Shown here one piece after another: positions 1 to 4,932 of a DNA stretch of 7,380 bases. The DNA is from Paracoccaceae bacterium (GTDB lineage Bacteria > Pseudomonadota > Alphaproteobacteria > Rhodobacterales > Rhodobacteraceae): contig RFZH01000117.1 of assembly GCA_009920815.1 (NCBI GenBank), positions 1 through 7,380 on the forward strand, read 5' to 3'. The position numbers and the translations under genes are program-made. The notes beneath the pieces were generated by a model. The model was not told the DNA's origin. It ran no database searches and worked only from the letters and a program-made list of their open reading frames with translations. Position 1 is the stretch's first letter; each line of letters begins with the position of its first letter.

Positions 1-7
1 GGCGCTT

Positions 8-880
8 ATGTTTCAAATTCGCTTTTTACTTTTATTTATTGTGACACTGTCTATTGGCTTTTGGGGGCTAACACATCCTTGGCAAAAAACCCCAGATCTC
101 ACGGGGTTAGACACCGACCCAGACAGGGGTGAGATTGTCTTTTACGCAGCAGGCTGTGCAGGATGTCACAGCGCCCCTCAGGCCAAGGGCGAAGACCGCT
201 TGGTTTTGGCGGGTGGCCAACAGTTTAATACACAGTTTGGGACCTTTGTTGCGCCGAACATATCCATGGACCGGGACCATGGCATCGGGGCTTGGTCACT
301 GTTTGATTTTACGCGCGCTGTGCGCAACGGCGTCTCGCCTGAGGGAAAACATTATTATCCCGCCTTTCCCTACGCCAGTTATCACCACATGACCGATCAA
401 GATATCGCCGATCTTTGGCGATTTTGGGCAACGCTGCCGTCATCGGATCGGGCAAACGAACCGCATGATTTGGCGATCTTTGCACGGTGGCGGCGCCCTG
501 TGGGAATTTGGAAACTGTTGTTTTCACCAACACCATGGGACAACAGCGCGCCGTCACAAGCCCGCGGACAGTATTTGGTGCAAGCCTTGGGCCACTGCGC
601 CGAATGCCACACCCCGCGCAATATCCTTGGCGGGCTGAAAACGAACGACTGGATGGCAGGTGCGCCAAGCCCCGATGGCAAAGGCCGCATTCCCGCGATC
701 ACGCCATCCGCCTTGGGGTGGTCCGCATCCGACATCGCCGCCTATCTGAAATCTGGCTTTACCCCTGACTACGACGTCGCGGGGGGCCTCATGGCAGAAG
801 TAATAGAAAACACATCAAACCTGTCTGATGCCGATTTGCTAGCAATCGGGGACTATTTGGTCAATTTAAATCAGCAATAG
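8..880 (+). CDS. Membrane-anchored diheme cytochrome c
   Basis: A 290-residue c-type cytochrome that probably passes electrons from a periplasmic dehydrogenase or between respiratory complexes. The N-terminus (about residues 4-21) is one hydrophobic stretch with no obvious cleavage site, so it is probably a signal anchor with the rest in the periplasm. There are two CXXCH heme sites, C50-A-G-C53-H54 and C197-A-E-C200-H201, each in its own cytochrome c domain. Likely axial methionines are M128 (in YHHMTD) and M262 (in GGLMAE). The layout resembles the diheme cytochrome c proteins related to the cytochrome subunits of alcohol, aldehyde or gluconate dehydrogenases, which usually carry three hemes; here only two are seen. 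No dehydrogenase is in the window, so the partner is unknown. Only seven bases precede the ATG: the frame is open to the edge and no ribosome site can be checked, but the hydrophobic start fits residue 1. GC is higher than in genes right of the tRNA. Confidence 0.9.
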   Translation: MFQIRFLLLFIVTLSIGFWGLTHPWQKTPDLTGLDTDPDRGEIVFYAAGCAGCHSAPQAKGEDRLVLAGGQQFNTQFGTFVAPNISMDRDHGIGAWSLFDFTRAVRNGVSPEGKHYYPAFPYASYHHMTDQDIADLWRFWATLPSSDRANEPHDLAIFARWRRPVGIWKLLFSPTPWDNSAPSQARGQYLVQALGHCAECHTPRNILGGLKTNDWMAGAPSPDGKGRIPAITPSALGWSASDIAAYLKSGFTPDYDVAGGLMAEVIENTSNLSDADLLAIGDYLVNLNQQ

Positions 881-887
881 ATCAAAA

Positions 888-918
888 TAGCTTTTGAATT
901 CCGCGTTCAATAAAGCTA
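888..918 (+). other. Imperfect hairpin after the cytochrome gene
   Basis: TAGCTTTTGAA (888-898) pairs with TTCAA plus AAGCTA (906-918), giving an 11-bp stem with a two-base bulge and a 7-base loop. It starts seven bases after the cytochrome stop codon. No T-tract follows, so it is not a standard intrinsic terminator. It may stabilise the 3' end of the cytochrome mRNA. Pairing was read by eye only. Confidence 0.35.
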
Positions 919-922
919 GGAA
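894..922 (+). promoter_or_regulatory. Possible promoter of the tRNA-Arg gene
   Basis: TTGAAT (894-899) matches four of six bases of the -35 consensus. TAGGAA (917-922), 17 bases further on, is a weak -10 match at about the right distance from the tRNA 5' end at 932. It overlaps the hairpin at 888-918. The tRNA could equally be co-transcribed with the cytochrome gene. Weak support. Confidence 0.22.
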
Positions 923-931
923 GACCTCAGC

Positions 932-1008
932 GGTCCCATAGCTCAACTGGATAGAGCAACTGACTTCTAATCAGTAGGTTCGGGGTTCGAGTCCTCGTGG
1001 GATCGCCA
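932..1008 (+). tRNA. tRNA-Arg (anticodon TCT)
   Basis: A complete cloverleaf can be folded. The acceptor stem is 932-938 with 998-1004, including one G-U pair. The D-arm is GCTC 941-944 with GAGC 954-957. The anticodon stem is ACTGA 959-963 with TCAGT 971-975, and the loop is CTTCTAA with anticodon TCT at 966-968, reading AGA. The T-arm is CGGGG 981-985 with CCTCG 993-997 around loop TTCGAGT. The discriminator is G1005 and the CCA tail (1006-1008) is encoded. All stems pair, so the gene looks intact. It lies 51 bases after the cytochrome gene on the same strand. The 3' half of tRNA genes is a common target of phage-type integrases, which matters because the DNA beyond it is gene-poor and lower in GC. 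Confidence 0.97.
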
Positions 1009-1016
1009 ATATTTTC

Positions 1017-1054
1017 AAAGGCTTAGCGGTAAAACGCTGGGCCTTTTGTTTTTT
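1017..1054 (+). terminator. Intrinsic terminator of the tRNA-Arg transcript
   Basis: A 12-bp stem (1017-1028 with 1035-1046) closes a 6-base loop (GTAAAA) and contains two G-U pairs. It is followed at once by TGTTTTTT. It begins nine bases after the tRNA CCA end. This is a strong Rho-independent terminator and ends transcription coming from the left. Confidence 0.88.
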
Positions 1055-1055
1055 C

Positions 1056-1077
1056 GAGCCAGACATAGAGCCAGACA
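1056..1077 (+). repeat. Tandem pair of GAGCCAGACA
   Basis: GAGCCAGACA occurs at 1056-1065 and again at 1068-1077, exact copies with a 12-base period. They sit directly behind the tRNA terminator. Function unknown; a protein-binding pair or a remnant of an integration junction are possibilities. Confidence 0.6.
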
Positions 1078-1241
1078 AATGTAAGTCAAGTTACGCTATT
1101 TTACGTTAATCACCACTTGTGTTTGAGTCTAAATTTTGCAACGCCCGCGCGCACCTATGCGACTTGCAGCCTGTGTGTTAACTTGCGCTATTTTGATATT
1201 GTTTGAATAGCCGTGACCTATCAATAGCCATCTAGATTATG

Positions 1242-1259
1242 CGTAAACGTACGTAAACG
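1242..1259. repeat. Two CGTAAACG copies with 10-bp period
   Basis: CGTAAACG at 1242-1249 and 1252-1259, exact, separated by TA. The one-helical-turn spacing would place both copies on the same face of the DNA, as in binding sites for dimeric or cooperative proteins. No gene starts nearby on either strand. Confidence 0.5.
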
Positions 1260-1276
1260 CGCTGCAAGCAAAAAAA

Positions 1277-1342
1277 TAAGTAATGAACGCCTTCATCATT
1301 ATGTATAATTATGATTTGACTTCGTTGTCGTTCCATTACTTA
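1277..1342. repeat. Inverted repeat of 13/14 bp
   Basis: TAAGTAATGAACG (1277-1289) is the reverse complement of CGTTCCATTACTTA (1329-1342) except for one extra base. The arms are 39 bases apart. The inner part is AT-rich with further weak partial dyads. It could form a long hairpin in RNA, or be the ends of a very small non-autonomous element; no flanking target duplication was evident by eye. Confidence 0.45.
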
Positions 1343-1422
1343 TATCTAGAGTAGTGCCACAAGTATTTAGATCGGGATTTCAACTATTTAGACAAAGCTT
1401 ATTTTTAATCAGTCGATGCCCC

Positions 1423-1441
1423 AAAAATTGAGCATCTCAAT
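1423..1441 (-). terminator. Weak terminator-like hairpin on the minus strand
   Basis: Read on the minus strand, ATTGAG, a 3-base loop and CTCAAT form a 6-bp stem followed by a short run of T (1441 down to 1423). It could end transcripts coming from the PHP gene about 420 bases upstream. The stem is short and AT-rich, so support is low. Confidence 0.2.
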
Positions 1442-1590
1442 CATCTCATCAAATGTCACGGGCAGGCTAGTTTGAAAGCATGATGATGCGTCGATGCATT
1501 GAGTCATAATGATCTAAGCGTCTAGGAAATTTGTAGAGCTCAAATTGATCTCTGAAACTTAACTTCAAATCAGTTGAAAGTAAGGATCAT

Positions 1591-1624
1591 ATGGTGAGGA
1601 TCTAATAACTTCCAGATCCACCAT
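1591..1624. repeat. Bulged 11-bp inverted repeat
   Basis: ATGGTG plus GATCT (1591-1603, with AG bulged) pairs with AGATCCACCAT (1614-1624) around a 10-base loop. An alternative pairing of GGTGAG with CTCACC just outside is also possible. No T-tract follows on either strand, so a simple terminator is unlikely. Confidence 0.35.
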
Positions 1625-1857
1625 CTCACCGTACATATCCACCAAAACTTTGGTGCCCGGACCGCAAAATTGGGATCAAAAAGGCATAAGCTAACTTCAG
1701 GGAAATTCTGCGCCCCCAGTCACCAGACGTTACAGTCCTAACGACCCTACCACCTTTCATCACCGATGAAACACCATACGCAGTTTCATAGGAATCGAAT
1801 TCAGTGAGGAATTCTAATAAAGAGATCTCGTTGACTTTAATTACAGTCGCAAACGAT

Positions 1858-2784
1858 TTAAGCGACGTATTCGATTGGGTTCGACCACGCTCGTTTTCCG
1901 GCTGCATCAATCAGGGTCACCCTGATCCAAGAACTGTTTGCAAAACGATGTAGCGGCAAAGTCGCTTTCGTAATCGAATGTCCATGCTGTGCAAGTGCAG
2001 CGCATCCGTGTCCTTGGATGATAACAGTTGCCACGGATGAACATTCGATCAAGATTTGATCGTTTTCGATTGCCAAGGTTTTAAGTTCGGGGCCTTGGCT
2101 AGAATAATATGCGCCTTGCTTAAGCGCGGACAACAACGCCTCTTGAGTGTTTTCGGTGGCCTTGACCATGACCCAGGCACCAAAATGGTCAGGCTCTGTA
2201 AAATGTGCGTCGTCAGTTGCAATCAGATTTAGTTTTCGGCCTTCGCTTAGGAGCAGGTCTAAAGTATGAAAGCCGTCTGGACGATCGCAGCCAACCGCGC
2301 ATCCGTGATTGTATGTCTCAACGGCGTGTGCACTTGTGATTGACCGAGCATCTTCAAGTGTCATCCCCGACCACTGTGGATGGGCGATTGCAACAAATGC
2401 ACCCGCGTCCACGGCACGTCGTGCGATTTCTGGTCCCGTTTCTTGATCTGTGACGGGCAGGAAATGGGGTGCATTTGGGGGTTGGAAATCAGATGGTAAA
2501 CCAACTGCAAGTATATGCCATAATTCACCGTTTTGCATCGCACCTGAATGTAATTCAGCGCCCAAGAGTGTCGTGAATGTATCGTCACGAAATGGTGCCG
2601 TATCTGTGATCGGATAACCGTACATTCCAATAAAGTGATCGGTTAATGCAATAAAGTCATAGCCTTCCGCTTTGTATCTGCGGCACACCTCGGCCGGTTC
2701 TAGACAGCCATCAGATTTATTCGAATGAGTGTGCAAATTTCCTCGATAAAATTTGCCAGGGTTTGAAAAAGCGACGGGAATCAT
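1858..2784 (-). CDS. PHP-domain metallohydrolase (CehA/McbA-like)
   Basis: A 308-residue cytoplasmic protein of the PHP (polymerase and histidinol phosphatase) superfamily, which hydrolyses phosphoesters or, in CehA-type members, carbamate or amide-like bonds using a multinuclear metal centre. Metal-ligand motifs are seen in order: H18-T-H20, D25, T48-D-H50, E77-L-H79, H135-P136 and D191-D-A-H194; all the usual positions look intact. The family's C-terminal beta-rich part follows (about 235-308), ending in the characteristic AWSNPIEY. There is no signal peptide. Length is normal for a stand-alone PHP hydrolase. The start is well supported: AGAGGAA lies a few bases before the ATG. It is transcribed divergently from the TPR gene and is not in the transporter operon, although the operon ends only about 600 bases away. 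The substrate cannot be told from sequence; a role on an imported compound is only a guess from position. Confidence 0.88.
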   Translation of the reverse strand: MIPVAFSNPGKFYRGNLHTHSNKSDGCLEPAEVCRRYKAEGYDFIALTDHFIGMYGYPITDTAPFRDDTFTTLLGAELHSGAMQNGELWHILAVGLPSDFQPPNAPHFLPVTDQETGPEIARRAVDAGAFVAIAHPQWSGMTLEDARSITSAHAVETYNHGCAVGCDRPDGFHTLDLLLSEGRKLNLIATDDAHFTEPDHFGAWVMVKATENTQEALLSALKQGAYYSSQGPELKTLAIENDQILIECSSVATVIIQGHGCAALAQHGHSITKATLPLHRFANSSWIRVTLIDAAGKRAWSNPIEYVA

Positions 2785-2787
2785 GAC

Positions 2788-2794
2788 TTCCTCT
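2788..2794 (-). promoter_or_regulatory. Ribosome binding site of the PHP gene
   Basis: On the minus strand AGAGGAA lies three bases before the ATG that ends at 2784. It is a purine-rich Shine-Dalgarno match and the clearest one in the window. It confirms the chosen start of the PHP protein. Confidence 0.7.
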
Positions 2795-2805
2795 TTATTC
2801 AGGTG

Positions 2806-2819
2806 TTGACGTACGACAA
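2806..2819. promoter_or_regulatory. Candidate operator dyad between divergent genes
   Basis: TTGACGTACGACAA is a 14-base dyad, with six of seven base pairs symmetric and one A-A mismatch. It sits in the 78-base space between the PHP (-) and TPR (+) starts, 22 bases before the PHP start codon. It overlaps the best -35 candidate of the TPR gene, so a bound regulator could affect both genes. No regulator gene is in the window. Confidence 0.35.
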
Positions 2820-2834
2820 ATAGTTTTATCTGAT
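2806..2834 (+). promoter_or_regulatory. Possible promoter of the TPR gene
   Basis: TTGACG (2806-2811) matches five of six -35 bases. TCTGAT (2829-2834), after a 17-base spacer, matches four of six -10 bases. The TPR start codon follows 28 bases later. The -35 box overlaps the dyad at 2806-2819. Confidence 0.35.
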
Positions 2835-2850
2835 GACATTAGCATGACAA
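2823..2850 (-). promoter_or_regulatory. Possible promoter of the PHP gene
   Basis: On the minus strand TTGTCA (2850-2845) matches five of six -35 bases. TAAAAC (2828-2823) after 16 bases is a moderate -10 match. Its transcript would include the dyad at 2806-2819 and the Shine-Dalgarno at 2794-2788. It overlaps the opposing TPR promoter candidate. Weak to moderate support. Confidence 0.28.
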
Positions 2851-2862
2851 ACGGGCGCCAGA

Positions 2863-3411
2863 ATGCAGATTTTTCAAACAATTCAAAATGCGATTTCTGC
2901 CGAAAATTGGACTCATGCTGAACGTCATTTACGCCAGTGGTGTAAACAAAAAAATGCGCCGGCGCAGGCCTTTTATAATCTAGCGAAAGTTCTTGAAAAA
3001 CAAGACAAGCATGAACAAGCCGAGATTTGGTTAAAGCGCGCAATCGCTATAGATAACGGTTACGTTTCAGCTATCTTTGAATTGGGTCGATATGAAACTC
3101 TTTTTGGTAAAATGGATCGGGCATTTCGACTGCTTAAACGAGCAAAATCACTTGCGCCTCATGATGAAGATGTGTTGGATTTATATTATCAAGTGGCCAT
3201 CGGTTTGGGCAAATGGGCCGATGCCTATGAGGTTTTGCAGCATCTTCCCCAGTCTGTAAAAATACGCGCTTCGCTTTATCGTGTAAAATGCGAATTGGGT
3301 TTATTAGATGAAAGATCGCGGTCAACCTGGATTAAAGAAGCATCAAATGCCGAAATGCTCCAAGTCGTTTCCCGGGTATCCAAAGGAACTTTGCCATTTA
3401 GCGGTTTTTAG
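2863..3411 (+). CDS. Small TPR-repeat protein
   Basis: A 182-residue soluble protein built of tetratricopeptide repeats, helical hairpins that serve as protein-protein docking surfaces. Three units fit the TPR spacing at about residues 33-66, 67-100 and 101-132, with the usual small and aromatic positions (for example FYNLAKVL, AEIWLKRAIAI, AFRLLKRAKSLAP). A likely half-repeat occupies 1-30. The last 50 residues are not clearly TPR and I do not recognise them. No signal peptide or membrane segment is visible, so it is probably cytoplasmic. The ATG is the first usable start: the in-frame ATG at 2833 runs into a stop. No good Shine-Dalgarno precedes it. The gene points away from the PHP hydrolase, and its last 14 bases overlap the end of the phage-family-like gene on the other strand. 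The partner protein is unknown. Confidence 0.82.
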   Translation: MQIFQTIQNAISAENWTHAERHLRQWCKQKNAPAQAFYNLAKVLEKQDKHEQAEIWLKRAIAIDNGYVSAIFELGRYETLFGKMDRAFRLLKRAKSLAPHDEDVLDLYYQVAIGLGKWADAYEVLQHLPQSVKIRASLYRVKCELGLLDERSRSTWIKEASNAEMLQVVSRVSKGTLPFSGF

Positions 3412-4099
3412 ATCTAAAGTGTTTGCGGTACACGCCGCGCTCAGTTCCGAGTTTCTTTTGTAGGTCAGCGGCACGCGCAATTTGATCGGGCGACTGTTCT
3501 TCGACAGTAATTACTAACGGTGCACGATTGATGATGATTCCCTGCGCAATCGGTGTGCCCGCCGGGAGTGTGCCACGAAAGTTGTGATCTGTCCAAAGAG
3601 CAGGAAAATGCACATAGCCATCTGAAAATAAATCGCAATCGACAACTCCGCTTAAGGTTTGGAACGGCAATTCTGGGCGATTGATCGGATGGAAGAATGC
3701 CATTGAGGTATCTCTCGGCAATTCAACAGTCCAAAAATTGTTAAATTTGATCACATGACGGGGTGCTGTATCAAATGGAGTACCTTGTGCTTGTTCCACA
3801 AGATGTAAGCTCAGAGGGCTACGGGTGAGGAGCGTTTCGGGTGTCTGCGGCGGATCCCAATCCCAGTGAAATCCGCTGTCTGTTACATGCACATCAGTTG
3901 ACAGTGGAAACAAGATCCCAAGTGCCATAGCATCTAAAATTGGGGGACAATGTTTCAAGGTGCGAATTGGTTCGCCAAGCGTCGTACTATGCACCTCAGA
4001 CGGCATGTCTTTTATCCAAGTTGGCGGTGACAGTTTCGCCAAAGTTGGTCGCGGTAAAATATCAACCAGTAGTGGGTGGCATCGCAAGGTGACATTCAT
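3398..4099 (-). CDS. Phage-family-like protein of unknown function (DUF6065-like)
   Basis: A 233-residue soluble protein of unknown function. From memory it resembles a family found in marine phages and some bacteria (DUF6065-like). Shared-looking features are the N-terminal PPTWIKDMP, the LKHCPPILDAM segment (about 48-58), the FPALWTD block (165-171) followed by GTPIAQ (181-186), and the basic aromatic tail VYRKHFRSK (223-231). The family call is by eye and unverified. A longer frame starts with TTG at 4132. The ATG at 4099 is preferred because it forms an ATGA overlap with the stop of the upstream permease, as at the two other junctions of this operon. It is therefore probably co-translated with the ABC transporter, which is unusual for a phage-type family. 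No signal peptide or membrane segment is seen. Its 3' end overlaps the convergent TPR gene by 14 bases. Confidence 0.72.
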   Translation of the reverse strand: MNVTLRCHPLLVDILPRPTLAKLSPPTWIKDMPSEVHSTTLGEPIRTLKHCPPILDAMALGILFPLSTDVHVTDSGFHWDWDPPQTPETLLTRSPLSLHLVEQAQGTPFDTAPRHVIKFNNFWTVELPRDTSMAFFHPINRPELPFQTLSGVVDCDLFSDGYVHFPALWTDHNFRGTLPAGTPIAQGIIINRAPLVITVEEQSPDQIARAADLQKKLGTERGVYRKHFRSKNR

Positions 4100-4932
4100 C
4101 GGATTGTTTTTAATTCTTTCGATTTTCGCCAAGCATGCAAAAATGCAAAAGCAACAGTCAATACAATTATCACCGTACCAACTGCATTGATCAAAGGCGG
4201 ATGACCATTGGGATTTCTTGCCATTGCTCCAATTTCAGTCGCAAAGGTACACGCACCTCCCTTGGCAAACATGGTTGTGTTATAATTCTCCATTGATGCC
4301 AGAAATGTAATCACACCTGCTGTGGTCAAGGCGGGAGCCAAAAATGGAAATGTAATGCGCCAAAAGGTCCGCATGGGCGATGCCCCAAGGTCCTTTGCTG
4401 CGAGCTCAAGTTCGACAGGAAAGCGTTGCAATCTGGCCAATAAGATCAACAATGGATATCCAGCGGTGAACGTGACTTGTGCCATAGTGATTGTGAACAG
4501 TCCTGCGTCAACCCCAAGCTTTCCCCAAAACACTAATGTTGACAAGCCCAACACGATGCCTGGGGCCAACATGGGCGATAATAAAATCCACCATAAAATC
4601 CCGTTGAACTGTGTTTGCCATCGCGTCAAAAAAATAGCGCCAGAGAGACCAAACAAAAGTGACAGTGGGACAACAAAGATCGCAATGGACAGAGAATTGC
4701 GAAAACACATACCAAAACGATCGCGATCTAGACTGCGCAAAATAGGATCTTGAGAAATTTGATCCTGTGGCATCCAGAAAAATTCGTACCATTTAAATGT
4801 AAATCCACGCCAATCCGTGGCGCTTGGGGGGGATGTATCGTTGAAAGAAGATACAATCATCAGTATCAATGGTGTGAACATAAAGATGGCGAAAATCCAA
4901 ATGTACAGGGACAAAATTCGTTGCGATGTCAT
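4096..4932 (-). CDS. ABC transporter inner-membrane permease (PotC-like)
   Basis: A 278-residue integral membrane subunit of a polyamine/opine-type ABC importer (binding-protein-dependent permease family). About six membrane segments can be seen: roughly residues 7-29, 80-103, 112-135, 145-166, 200-212 (weakest) and 248-266. The cytoplasmic EAA loop that docks the ATPase is at about 174-202 (LAAKDLGASPMRTF, then ITFPFLAPAL). A frame opening with GTG at 4977 adds 15 residues, but the ATG at 4932 overlaps the stop of the preceding permease as ATGA and puts the first membrane helix close to the N-terminus, so it is the likely start. The next gene begins in the same ATGA manner at 4099. It should pair with the long permease to form the channel. 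Substrate cannot be read from the sequence. Confidence 0.88.
   Translation of the reverse strand: MTSQRILSLYIWIFAIFMFTPLILMIVSSFNDTSPPSATDWRGFTFKWYEFFWMPQDQISQDPILRSLDRDRFGMCFRNSLSIAIFVVPLSLLFGLSGAIFLTRWQTQFNGILWWILLSPMLAPGIVLGLSTLVFWGKLGVDAGLFTITMAQVTFTAGYPLLILLARLQRFPVELELAAKDLGASPMRTFWRITFPFLAPALTTAGVITFLASMENYNTTMFAKGGACTFATEIGAMARNPNGHPPLINAVGTVIIVLTVAFAFLHAWRKSKELKTIR

Larger units (their letters stand above)
1009..1857. other. Gene-poor, AT-richer interval with small repeats
   Basis: About 850 bases between the tRNA and the end of the PHP gene. Apart from the tRNA terminator I find no gene I can support. A 93-codon minus-strand frame (1626-1907) and a 32-codon one (1409-1507) exist, but neither shows a ribosome site or a recognisable motif. 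The interval holds the GAGCCAGACA pair (1056-1077), two copies of CGTAAACG ten bases apart (1242-1259), related CGCTATTTT elements (1090-1102 and 1182-1194), a 13/14-bp inverted repeat (1277-1342) and bulged hairpins near 1558-1584 and 1591-1624. It may be a decayed insertion, an unrecognised non-coding RNA, or plain intergenic DNA next to an integration site. Confidence 0.5.

Noticed and set aside
309..768. Open frames on both strands inside the cytochrome gene
   Set aside because: They overlap a protein with two intact heme sites throughout and resemble no family, so they are shadow frames.
1079..1207. Possible integrase start right behind the tRNA terminator
   Set aside because: The ATG at 1079 is followed at once by TAA, and the other open stretch to 1207 has no integrase-like residues. 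No recombinase is encoded here.
1056..1342. CRISPR array
   Set aside because: The repeats are 8-13 bases, of different kinds, with two copies each and no regular spacers. No cas genes are present.
1409..1507. Minus-strand 32-codon frame starting with ATG
   Set aside because: No ribosome site, no recognisable family and very short. A gene remnant is possible but cannot be shown.
1626..1910. Minus-strand open frame of about 94 codons behind the PHP gene
   Set aside because: It starts (TTG 1910 or ATG 1907) inside the PHP coding end in another frame, has no Shine-Dalgarno, and shows no motif I recognise. It could be a small gene, but nothing in the sequence supports it beyond being open.
1858..1910. 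Frameshift extending the PHP hydrolase at its C-terminus
   Set aside because: The protein already ends with the AWSNPIEY-type tail usual for the family, so it appears complete and no frameshift is needed.
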